Assembly (NCBI GenBank): GCA_904502185.1
Contig: CAJGDX010000008.1
Coordinates: 1 to 40,457 of the forward strand
Direction: 5' to 3'
DNA length: 40,457 nucleotides
Source of the DNA: an uncultured Bacteroidaceae bacterium
Lineage (GTDB): Bacteria > Bacteroidota > Bacteroidia > Bacteroidales > Bacteroidaceae
Below the pieces are notes generated by a model that was given only the letters and a program-made list of their open reading frames with translations, had not been told where the DNA came from and searched no databases. Positions 1-7,536 of this stretch are shown piece after piece. The stretch's first letter is position 1; each line of letters begins with the position of its first letter. The translations under genes and the position numbers were made by a program.

Positions 1-855
1 AACCTGTACGTTGTTGAGCTCGATGTCTCTAACGCGCTGAACGATGAAGCCCATACCACCGCAGTGATATACGTTTACGTTCTTGATGAGAACTGTGTTA
101 CACTCGTCGAATGTGAATCCGGGGTTTGAACGGCTTGCTGCACCGAATGCCATGATGTTGCCGACTGTACCTGTAAGGTCCTTGAGGAAGATTTTGTAGT
201 TGCCGTTGGGAAGAGCCTCTGCCTGCAATCCGCTCCACAACCAGTAGTCGTGAACGTAGTATGCTACCTCTTTTTTCTTGCCGTCGAACTCGAGAAGGCT
301 GCCATAGGGGTAGGTGATGTTGTTCTTGTCGCGGATGCGGAGGATGCCGCTGCGAATGTCAACATTGTAGTCGGCAGGGAATTTGAGTTCAAGCCATCCG
401 TCACCAACTGCCATAATCTCGCCCTGTGAGTTGAAGGTGTGTGTGTAGTCGATGTTAAGGTCGCTGATGGTGATGTTGCTTGAGTTCTCTACGTTGAAGG
501 GAGATACAAAGCCGGTGAAGAGGAGTGTTGTTCCGTTACCTTCGATGGCAAGGCCGTTTGCATTCTCGATGTTGAGGGCAATACGTTTTTTGCCCTGGCT
601 GTTGTTACTGATGTAGAGATATTTCTCAAAACAATATTTATCCTTGATGCACAGTGTGTCGCCGGGGAATACCAGTTTGCTGTTGGGAGCCTTAAGTGCC
701 TCTTCGAGTGCAAGGCGGATGCCGGGATAAGCGTCATCCTTCATCTCCTCGGTGATGTAGTCCTTTACATACACTGTCTTGCCTTCGGGAGCAGATGAAC
801 ATGCTGCCACTGCTACCATCGCCGCAAGTGCAAAAAATTTGAATATTTTTTTCAT
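1..855 (-). CDS. Secreted lipoprotein, parallel beta-helix, GH110 (alpha-1,3-galactosidase)-like, 3' end cut by window edge
   Basis: The frame is open from the ATG at 855-853 down to base 1, giving 285 codons without a stop, so the C-terminus lies outside the window. The product starts with a lipoprotein signal peptide; the lipobox ends in VAAC with the Cys at residue 20, so it should be anchored in the envelope. The rest is rich in short N/D/V/I beta strands typical of right-handed parallel beta-helix glycosidases (phrases such as NSSNITISDLNIDYT and KNVNVYHCGGMGFIVQR). The GGMGFxxQ segment followed by a strand resembles GH110 galactosidases; this is recalled family knowledge, not a computed match. 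It is the last visible gene of a three-gene run with the glycosidase and peptidase upstream. It could instead be another beta-helix enzyme such as a polysaccharide lyase or a different glycosidase. Confidence 0.72.
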   Translation of the reverse strand, partial: MKKIFKFFALAAMVAVAACSSAPEGKTVYVKDYITEEMKDDAYPGIRLALEEALKAPNSKLVFPGDTLCIKDKYCFEKYLYISNNSQGKKRIALNIENANGLAIEGNGTTLLFTGFVSPFNVENSSNITISDLNIDYTHTFNSQGEIMAVGDGWLELKFPADYNVDIRSGILRIRDKNNITYPYGSLLEFDGKKKEVAYYVHDYWLWSGLQAEALPNGNYKIFLKDLTGTVGNIMAFGAASRSNPGFTFDECNTVLIKNVNVYHCGGMGFIVQRVRDIELNNVQV

Positions 856-937
856 ATTGCCGGGTTGATTATAAAGTTATAATCTCCCACCCAGTCAACC
901 ATGTGGCAGGGCAGGAGATTTTTAAAGTGTGTGGTTA

Positions 938-2980
938 TTAGATTTTGATATTCTTGATGGTCTCACCAATGCGAACAGTGTATTTCTTCTCTTTCTTGCC
1001 GTTCTTGATGATTACCTGAGCGCGAGTTTCTGACTTACGTTTAACCTCGATGTCGAAGTCACCGCCAAATGCCTTGATGTGACGGAGTGCCATGTCGTTC
1101 CATGCAGTAGGAAGCTGGATTGTGAGGTTGAATGAGTTGAAACCTGTGGGCTGGATACCGAAGAGACCCTCAGTGATGATACGGCAGTAGAGACCGCTCT
1201 CTGCTGAGAGGTGACGCTGTGAACCCTCGGGCCATGCCTCGATGGGGTAAGGTACGTGTGTACCGAGGAGGCGACGGTTAGAGTAGTCGAGCAACTGCTT
1301 TGTAGCCTTGTCTGCTGCACCTACAACGTATACACCACGGAGTGCATAGAGTGTAGAGCGGTCCCAGAATGTTGCATCGCCCTCGGCTGTGAGAAGACCG
1401 TCGATTGTACACAATTTGTCTGAGTAGAGAGCATCGATTGTACCCTGTGCGCGCTCTTTGAAGCCGAATACAAGAGGCATACAGATCCATGAACGGAGTA
1501 CTGTGTTGCCTTCGTAGTAACGATATGTTTCGTAACCGCTTACGTTAGCAGAGAAGTATTTGTTGATGTTCTTCTTGAGTTCCTCAGCCTGTTTCTTGTA
1601 TGTAGCAGCCAATTTGGGCTCGCCTACGATGGGAGCAAGGTAAGATGCCATTACAAGACCGTCGTAGTAGAGAGTAGCTGTACAGAGGTTAGCCTCGCCT
1701 GAGGGGAAACGGCCTTCGAGCTCGTCTCTGTCGGAGCGGGGAACACCTGCGTCGTTCAACTGACGGCGTGTGTATTCGAGACACCACTTGATGAAGGGCC
1801 ATATCTCTTTAGCCTCCTCTTTATCGGCGCGAGCAAGGAGATAACGTGTTGCACCGTGAGCATTCATGGCTGCGTCGCCACGGTCACCGGCACCGCCCCA
1901 TGTATCGATACCCTCGGCGATGATTGAGCTGGGGATTTTCTTGTACTCGTCGTTCATGTAGCGAGCGAAGAGCTTGTAGCAGTTGAGTGCAGACTCGTTA
2001 CCTACCTGATAGCCCATGAAGGGGAACAAGGGGCTAACGTACTCTGACTGGTCGTTACACCAGATAGCTGCGTAGTATGACTCACCGCCGGGGCCGTGCA
2101 TCAAACCACCCTTTGTGCGGTAGATACTCTCAGATGCGCGGATTTTTGAGAAACGGAACTCTGTGTCGATAACCTTCTCGGGAGTCTCGAGAACGAGTGC
2201 GCCGTCGATGCTGTTCTTAACATAAGCCATACGTTTCTCGTACTCAGCCTTTACGTCGGGCTTGAGAGCCTTCTCTGTCTTCTCGCGGTAAGCCTGGAAA
2301 GCTGCACCGAACTCGATGCTCTTGCCGGGCTCGATTTTGTAAGTACCTGAACCGTAAACCTCAGACTGGATGATGTATGTGCCATCAACGCCCTTAGCGG
2401 GGTCTGTCTTCAGTTTCTGAACGAATTCGGGAACTGCAACTGTAAGTGTGCGGCCTGTGATGTTCTTCACCTCGTATGTCTCACACATCATGGGAAGTGT
2501 GGTGCTGGGGAAGATGGTTGTTGTAATCTCAACAACGGGAGAGGGAGCTCTTTTACGAGCTGCACCTGTGTTTACAATACCAATACCATACTGGCTTGTT
2601 ACCTGAAGTGCACCGTTGATAGATACCTTCTTTGAACCAAGCTGTACGGGAGCGAGGTTGTTGATACCCAACATTGAAATAACGTCTGTCTGTACACGGT
2701 ACATAAGGCTGCCGTGAGTGTTGTTGGGGATTGTACGGAGCATGGGGAACACGAGTGAACGCTCCTGTGAGAAGTTCTTGTTGGCATCGATGTTCCAACG
2801 TGTAACGAAAGATACCATCTCGCCACTCATCTCAATGTGGTCGCTGTAGGGAATAGTCTCGTCGTTGAGAATCATCTCGATGGCGTTAGTCTCGGGATTG
2901 ATTGTCCAGCACTGTTTCTGTGCGCTGACTGTTACTACTGACATCAGCAGCAACGCAATGATTAATTGGATTTTTTTCAT
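938..2980 (-). CDS. Secreted six-hairpin (alpha/alpha)6-barrel glycosidase-like protein
   Basis: A 680-residue protein starting at the ATG 2980-2978, with a signal peptide of about 20 residues ending VSAQ. The first ~260 residues look like a beta-rich N-terminal domain. From about residue 270 onward, helical segments with conserved W, Y and acidic residues resemble six-hairpin glycosidases: an acidic patch RDELEGRFPSGE in the middle, and a C-terminal block with WPEGS (E585) and SAESGLY (E594) followed by a short beta domain. I cannot assign a GH number; families such as GH63, GH78 or GH95 share this fold. It lies 37 bases after the peptidase gene and 82 bases before the GH110-like gene on the same strand, consistent with one transcript acting on one substrate. 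There is no lipobox, so it is probably periplasmic or secreted. Confidence 0.72.
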   Translation of the reverse strand: MKKIQLIIALLLMSVVTVSAQKQCWTINPETNAIEMILNDETIPYSDHIEMSGEMVSFVTRWNIDANKNFSQERSLVFPMLRTIPNNTHGSLMYRVQTDVISMLGINNLAPVQLGSKKVSINGALQVTSQYGIGIVNTGAARKRAPSPVVEITTTIFPSTTLPMMCETYEVKNITGRTLTVAVPEFVQKLKTDPAKGVDGTYIIQSEVYGSGTYKIEPGKSIEFGAAFQAYREKTEKALKPDVKAEYEKRMAYVKNSIDGALVLETPEKVIDTEFRFSKIRASESIYRTKGGLMHGPGGESYYAAIWCNDQSEYVSPLFPFMGYQVGNESALNCYKLFARYMNDEYKKIPSSIIAEGIDTWGGAGDRGDAAMNAHGATRYLLARADKEEAKEIWPFIKWCLEYTRRQLNDAGVPRSDRDELEGRFPSGEANLCTATLYYDGLVMASYLAPIVGEPKLAATYKKQAEELKKNINKYFSANVSGYETYRYYEGNTVLRSWICMPLVFGFKERAQGTIDALYSDKLCTIDGLLTAEGDATFWDRSTLYALRGVYVVGAADKATKQLLDYSNRRLLGTHVPYPIEAWPEGSQRHLSAESGLYCRIITEGLFGIQPTGFNSFNLTIQLPTAWNDMALRHIKAFGGDFDIEVKRKSETRAQVIIKNGKKEKKYTVRIGETIKNIKI

Positions 2981-3017
2981 GTTATATAATTTAAAGTTTG
3001 TCTGACGGTTAATAGAT

Positions 3018-4379
3018 TTACTTTGTCAATGACTTCTTAATCATTTCAAGTTCGGCAGGTGTGTAGCATGTGCGTGTAACATCAACCTGATAGCCTACGA
3101 TTTCTGAAGCAGCCTCTGAAACATATTTCATCAGGCACTGGAATTTTTCGTAGTTGTTCTTGAAGCGGCCAAGCTGGCTGTCGGGAGTCTTGTAGAGCTT
3201 GTGGAAAGCCTTCTTGTATACGTCCCAGCCGTAAATCTCGGCTATACGCATAAGTGTGTAGTGGATAGCATCGCCTGAGTCGAGGTTGCCCTTGGCTACG
3301 CTGTTCTTGTAGGCACGTTTGTAGTAACCGATATTGTCGCCCATGTATGTGGTGTTCTGCGACATCACTGCCTCGTATTTGTCAAGAGCGTATGACATGC
3401 GGAAGTTGGCGAAAATCTCGTCGTTCCAGTTCCATGAACCGTAACCGTTGCCAACTGCTGTACCTGCTGAGAATACGTGACCAATCTCGTGGAGAATACC
3501 GAAGCCCCAGTCTTTGTTGGCCTTGAACTTTTCGAGAACGCTCTTTACGTTTACATTGTCGTTCCAGAGGATGGGGTTACCTGCAAGTGCCCAGTAGCCG
3601 GCCTCCATTCCGGGAGTGGTGAGGATGCTGATTTTGCGACCGTTGTAGGGCTTTACACCAAGGAGCTCTTCGTATGCGTCGTATGCTTTGTCGAGGCATT
3701 TGAGCCACTCGTCAACCACTTTGTCCTCCACTGTTACGTGTTTGGGGTCGATGGCGAGCATTATGTGCTTGCTCTCGCGGATGTAGAGTGCCTCTTTGGG
3801 GGTCTCTGTAATTTTCACGTCGTCGTACCATACTGTACCTTTTGACTTACCGCCGTTGTATGTGCCGCCGGGGAATCCGAGGCCACAGCTCACGTATGTT
3901 TCACCCTTTTCGTCGCTGACGAAATCCATGTATACCTCCTGCCAGTCGTTGGTGCCGTAGAGGAATTTGGATGCGTTCCAGGGCTGGTCTGAATCCTTGT
4001 CGAGTACGTCAAGGTAGAGAACAGCGCCGCGTCCCTCGAGGTAACGGCCATCAACTGAATCGCCTTTGACATCCTGTGTCTTTACTTTTGCTGACACACG
4101 ATAGAATGTGTTGGGATTAAGTCCGGTGATGTGTTTGGTGATTTTCAGTGCGCCACGCTCGCTGCTGGTGATTTTGATACAGCGTGACTTGTCGGGACCC
4201 TCGTTCACGAATTTGATTGAGGCTCCTTTGGGACATTTGTCAAGTGACCAGCTTTTGAGTGATGCTGACTTGTTGTTGAAATTGTCGCTGAAAATTTCTT
4301 TGGAATTTTCATTGGCAAATGCACAAGTGCTTGCTGCAACAAGGGCTGCAATTGCCATGGGACGGAAAATGTTCTTCAT
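3018..4379 (-). CDS. Secreted HEIGH-motif (M60-like/gluzincin) metallopeptidase with N-terminal carbohydrate-binding-like domain
   Basis: A 453-residue protein with a signal peptide cleaved near residue 22 (AFA). Residues ~28-195 read as a jelly-roll domain like CBM4/9-type modules (start FSDNFNN, end GTVWYDDVKITETP). Residues ~205-430 hold a zinc-peptidase core: HEIGH at 297-301 gives two His ligands and the catalytic Glu, and NDEIFANF around E321 supplies a plausible third ligand, the HExGH...E layout of M60-like peptidases and other gluzincins. No lipobox is present. It is the first gene of the minus-strand run with the two glycosidase-like genes, which suggests attack on a glycosylated protein such as mucin. 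The exact peptidase family is inferred; it is shorter than typical M60 proteins and may belong to a neighbouring uncharacterised family. Confidence 0.68.
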   Translation of the reverse strand: MKNIFRPMAIAALVAASTCAFANENSKEIFSDNFNNKSASLKSWSLDKCPKGASIKFVNEGPDKSRCIKITSSERGALKITKHITGLNPNTFYRVSAKVKTQDVKGDSVDGRYLEGRGAVLYLDVLDKDSDQPWNASKFLYGTNDWQEVYMDFVSDEKGETYVSCGLGFPGGTYNGGKSKGTVWYDDVKITETPKEALYIRESKHIMLAIDPKHVTVEDKVVDEWLKCLDKAYDAYEELLGVKPYNGRKISILTTPGMEAGYWALAGNPILWNDNVNVKSVLEKFKANKDWGFGILHEIGHVFSAGTAVGNGYGSWNWNDEIFANFRMSYALDKYEAVMSQNTTYMGDNIGYYKRAYKNSVAKGNLDSGDAIHYTLMRIAEIYGWDVYKKAFHKLYKTPDSQLGRFKNNYEKFQCLMKYVSEAASEIVGYQVDVTRTCYTPAELEMIKKSLTK

Positions 4380-4442
4380 GGTTGTGTGTTGTGTAAAATA
4401 TTTGGTTTTTTGTTAAATTTCAGGGTGTAATATTTCAAGAAG

Positions 4443-4450
4443 CAAATTTA
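4443..4450 (-). promoter_or_regulatory. Possible -7 box of the peptidase/glycosidase cluster
   Basis: Read on the minus strand this is TAAATTTG, matching the Bacteroidota TAnnTTTG -7 consensus, about 64 bases upstream of the peptidase start. No TTTG box is found at the usual 19-21 base spacing, so support is weak. Confidence 0.3.
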
Positions 4451-4612
4451 ATCAAAATTTCACAATACTATGGCTTTTAAGACAAAAAGTTTGCCATAAG
4501 ATTCTCTTTTTCCAGACTTTTACAAAATATTTTACACTATTTGGGAGGGATTATATACAACCAACCTGTGGCAGCGACAGTTGTCACGCTTTTTTCTGAT
4601 TATTTTGAGGAA

Positions 4613-5263
4613 TTATTTCTGCAATGTCAGCTCCTCCAGCGTGCGCTGTATGCGAGCCACTCTGTTGCAATATTTTTCGATGGTGGTTACATCGTGGCTG
4701 ACGATGACCACAGCACAGTGGTCGTTGATTTTTTCAAGCAGTTGCAAAAGACGCTGACCGGAGTCGGTGTCGAGATAGGTTTCCGGTTCGTCGAGCAGAA
4801 GCAGACGGGGGCGCGACACGATGGCGCGGGCAAGCATCGCACGCTGCAACTGTCCGCCACTGAGTTGCCCGATGGGCATCCCTGCCACGGCTGTGAGTTC
4901 CATCTGCTGCATGATGGCATCCACACGCCGGCGTTCGTCAGCAGTGAGTCGCAGACGCCAGACATTGCGCGGAGTCATCAACCCTGTTTCGACTACCTCG
5001 CGCACCGAGATTGGGAAATGCTTGTCTATTGCAGCATATTGCGGCAGATAGCCGATGGACTCTTTGCAATTGTTTATAACTGTTCCCTTGCAGGGGACAA
5101 GCTCGCCTGTCACGAGCTTGACAAGCGTAGTTTTTCCACTGCCGTTGGCACCAATAATCCCGATAAAATCGTTGTTTTTTATCGCAAAATTGACATTTTC
5201 CAGCAACGGAACTGCTCCATAGGAGAAGTCGACATTCTTTATTTCGACAAGAGTCTCATTCAT
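4613..5263 (-). CDS. znuC: Metal (zinc/manganese-type) ABC transporter ATP-binding protein
   Basis: A 216-residue ABC ATPase with all core motifs: Walker A GANGSGKTT at 38-46, Q-loop in the GYLPQ segment near 75, signature LSGGQ at 134-138, Walker B LLLLDEP at 154-160 and switch His190. Length and motif spacing fit the ZnuC/MntB group that powers divalent metal uptake at the inner membrane. Its ATG lies inside the 3' end of the ZnuA-like gene (8-base overlap), so the two are translated together. No permease (ZnuB/MntC type) gene follows; the next gene downstream belongs to the glycosidase cluster. Specificity for zinc rather than manganese or iron is inferred only from the partner binding protein. 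Confidence 0.85.
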   Translation of the reverse strand: MNETLVEIKNVDFSYGAVPLLENVNFAIKNNDFIGIIGANGSGKTTLVKLVTGELVPCKGTVINNCKESIGYLPQYAAIDKHFPISVREVVETGLMTPRNVWRLRLTADERRRVDAIMQQMELTAVAGMPIGQLSGGQLQRAMLARAIVSRPRLLLLDEPETYLDTDSGQRLLQLLEKINDHCAVVIVSHDVTTIEKYCNRVARIQRTLEELTLQK

Positions 5264-6092
5264 CTTTTTTCAAACATTCCACTATATGCAGAACCTCATC
5301 TTTCCAGTTATAGTTAAGAGGGTCGATGGATATTACAGAAGCACCAAGTTCGCGCGCAACGGTTTCGGCCTCTCTTTTATCGAATTCCGCCTGAATAAAT
5401 ACGCGACGGACTCCAATGCGACGAGCCTCGTCGACAATCTCTTTTATATGCGCAGCCGAAGCCTCTTTGCCATGCTCTTCGAGCGCCAGCTGTCGAAGCC
5501 CGTAGCGATGGGCAAAATAGGTAAGCGTAGGATGAAATACAATAAAACTGCTGTCGCTGCCGAAGGACAACCGCGCCGCCACACACGAATCGACCTCATG
5601 CAGCATACGGCGAAAGCTTTGTAAATTGGCACGATATTCCGCACTGTTTGCGCTGTCGAGCAGACACATTGCCGCACACACATTGTCGGCTATCTGCGCC
5701 ACATTGTCGGGCGATGTCCACAGATGCGGGTCATGGTCGATACGTTCGATACCACGCGAGGTATCTACAAGCGGAAGAGATGGGAACGTCTGCCCTATTC
5801 TTTCGCACCACATATCTTCGAAGCCTGTTCCGCCCGTCAGAAAGTAGGTACTGCACTTGCCAAGCGCAACCATTGTCGATGGCGAGGGGTCGAATGTTTC
5901 GGGACTGCTGCCCTTCGGCACCACACTCATCACCTGCCAGCCGTCACCCGCAACAGCCTCAACAATAAAGCGATAGGGCTCCATGGTAACCGCAAGCACG
6001 GGTTTACCATCACCGCCACGTGGAGAGCAGGAGATTATCGCAAAGAGTAGGAGAAGTAGCAAAAGACGATTCACCATCAACAGTTTTTTCAT
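5256..6092 (-). CDS. znuA: ZnuA-like metal-binding lipoprotein (cluster A-I solute-binding protein)
   Basis: The start chosen is the ATG at 6092-6090, which gives a lipoprotein signal peptide ending FAIISC (Cys22); the open frame continues 57 codons upstream but inside the preceding gene. The mature protein has the cluster A-I layout: KGSSPETFDP near residues 60-69, DPHLWTSP, FHPTLTYFAHRYGL, EHGKEAS and a C-terminal ISIDPL. Related proteins bind Zn or Mn with three His plus an acidic residue. Here the first His of the usual SPHxYxP motif is Glu65, while the later His residues remain. The start codon overlaps the stop of the YqaA-like gene (TAATG), and the 3' end overlaps the ATPase start. It is 278 residues long, normal for the family. 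Confidence 0.83.
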   Translation of the reverse strand: MKKLLMVNRLLLLLLLFAIISCSPRGGDGKPVLAVTMEPYRFIVEAVAGDGWQVMSVVPKGSSPETFDPSPSTMVALGKCSTYFLTGGTGFEDMWCERIGQTFPSLPLVDTSRGIERIDHDPHLWTSPDNVAQIADNVCAAMCLLDSANSAEYRANLQSFRRMLHEVDSCVAARLSFGSDSSFIVFHPTLTYFAHRYGLRQLALEEHGKEASAAHIKEIVDEARRIGVRRVFIQAEFDKREAETVARELGASVISIDPLNYNWKDEVLHIVECLKKDE

Positions 6093-6556
6093 TATGAAAA
6101 GAGTTCCAGCACACCCGTATAAGAGAGTATCACCACCAGGTAACGAACAAGTTTTCCGGCAGTCATTGTAGCAGATATCTTCATAGGGCTTACGCGCATA
6201 AAACCGAGCAGCAGCAATATAGCCGTTCCCAGCAGAGGGACGAACGAGAAGAATGCCGCCCATACTCCGATTTTCTGCACCACCCTGTCGGCACGAGCCA
6301 TCTGCCTGGGAGATACCTTAAAAAAGCGTTCCACCCACTCGCGGTTGGCAAGTCGAGCCATATAATAACAACTGAAACCACCTATTGTGTTTCCGATTGT
6401 AGCCCAAATAAGCAGCCAAAAGGGACTTAGGCCCATGCTCAGAAAGAGCACAAGCAGCACCTCGCTCGCCATTGGCAGCACAGAACCGGCGATAAAAGCG
6501 CCTATTCCCATGCCTAAATATCCGTATCCGCTCAAAAAATCTACTAAGCAATCCAT
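6092..6556 (-). CDS. YqaA-type SNARE-associated/DedA-superfamily membrane protein
   Basis: A 154-residue polytopic inner-membrane protein. The N-terminal region with GYGYLGMGIGAFIAGSVLPMASE, the following GNTIGG segment and the R-containing amphipathic stretch before the last helices are typical of the short YqaA branch of the DedA/VTT superfamily, whose members are linked to lipid scrambling and membrane homeostasis. The gene overlaps its upstream neighbour by 13 bases and its downstream ZnuA-like neighbour by one base (TAATG), so it belongs to the same operon. Whether it has a functional link with metal uptake is not known. Confidence 0.78.
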   Translation of the reverse strand: MDCLVDFLSGYGYLGMGIGAFIAGSVLPMASEVLLVLFLSMGLSPFWLLIWATIGNTIGGFSCYYMARLANREWVERFFKVSPRQMARADRVVQKIGVWAAFFSFVPLLGTAILLLLGFMRVSPMKISATMTAGKLVRYLVVILSYTGVLELFS

Positions 6557-7536
6557 AATTCAAGAGTAGCCGACGCTGCCCACACGAGCATAGCCGCGAT
6601 AAAGTATATATTTGAAGTCTTTGCAGGCAAAGCCGGGAAGATGTAGGCTGCAAGCAACGAAATTATCGGCAAACGCCAAACAAAATAGAGGGTAAAAAGT
6701 TCGGGACGCAACCAGCCTGCAAGCCACAGAACCACATAAACGGTGATAAAGAATGCCACGCGACGTCTAAGATGTGTGCGTCCGACAGTCGCAGTAAACA
6801 GGAAATGCACGATTGCCGGAAGAGTCACAAGCGGCTCGGCGCAAAGCCTGAGCAGCATAGAAGGAGTGACAACCACACTCGGTGTTTGCAGCAGGTCGTT
6901 CAGCCACAGCTTAAGGGTATCAAGCATAGGGTGCAGAGCCGGAAACAGATAAAGCAATGCTGCTCCTATCCACACAGGCATTGCAATACCCAGCAGTGCG
7001 GCAAAAAAAGATTTCAGCGACAAGCGTCCGCACTGTGCCGGATATATAAACAGCAGAGGCAACAGCAACAGGAACTGCGGAAACAGCACCGAAGAGGCAG
7101 TAACAAAGGCAAACTGGCTGAAAATGGCACCACGTTCATCGGCTGCATAGTCGATGCGCAAAGAGAGGCCCAGAGCAACAACCATAAGAAGTTGCGTCAG
7201 TGCAGCCATCACATCTGCCTGTATGCTGAAATTTGCAGCTACCAGATAGAGCATCATAAAAGGCTGCCACGAGGCACGACGCTCAAACATCAGATAGGAA
7301 CTCAGAAGAATAGCCGTAAGCGCATAGAGAAGGAGCGCCACAAAGCGCATCAACAGCGAATCTACCGCAAACAGCCATCCTTGTGTCCACTCGGGTGAAT
7401 AGAGTCCCTGGGACGATGTTGTATAAAACAAAGCACCTGCTCCCCATAGCAACAGGGAGCAGATGAGTAGTGCTACGGCCACGTATCTGCCGTCGACAAT
7501 ACGTTTTTGCCTTTGTATGTTATAAGTCAAAGCCAA
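6544..7536 (-). CDS. Polytopic inner-membrane protein of unknown function
   Basis: About 330 residues, very hydrophobic, with roughly eight or nine membrane segments separated by short basic loops; no catalytic motif is recognisable. The start is uncertain. The ATG at 7611 would overlap purD by 92 bases, so I prefer the TTG at 7536-7534, which overlaps the purD stop by 17 bases; a GTG at 7482-7480 immediately before the first membrane helix is a further option. The gene sits between purD and the YqaA-like gene, with overlaps on both sides. A role in envelope or transport functions is only a guess from its topology. Confidence 0.68.
   Translation of the reverse strand: MALTYNIQRQKRIVDGRYVAVALLICSLLLWGAGALFYTTSSQGLYSPEWTQGWLFAVDSLLMRFVALLLYALTAILLSSYLMFERRASWQPFMMLYLVAANFSIQADVMAALTQLLMVVALGLSLRIDYAADERGAIFSQFAFVTASSVLFPQFLLLLPLLFIYPAQCGRLSLKSFFAALLGIAMPVWIGAALLYLFPALHPMLDTLKLWLNDLLQTPSVVVTPSMLLRLCAEPLVTLPAIVHFLFTATVGRTHLRRRVAFFITVYVVLWLAGWLRPELFTLYFVWRLPIISLLAAYIFPALPAKTSNIYFIAAMLVWAASATLELWIA

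Noticed and set aside
489..737. Minus-strand open frame of 82 codons near the left edge
   Set aside because: It overlaps, in another frame, the GH110-like coding sequence, which is open from 855 to 1 with a proper lipoprotein signal.
4574..4594. Hairpin with a T-run on the plus strand that looks like a terminator
   Set aside because: The stem is only four perfect base pairs with a mismatch next to it, and no plus-strand gene ends there; both flanking genes are on the minus strand.
5256..6263. Longer ZnuA-like protein starting at 6263
   Set aside because: The additional 57 codons lie inside the YqaA-like gene and would place the lipoprotein signal peptide in the interior of the protein.
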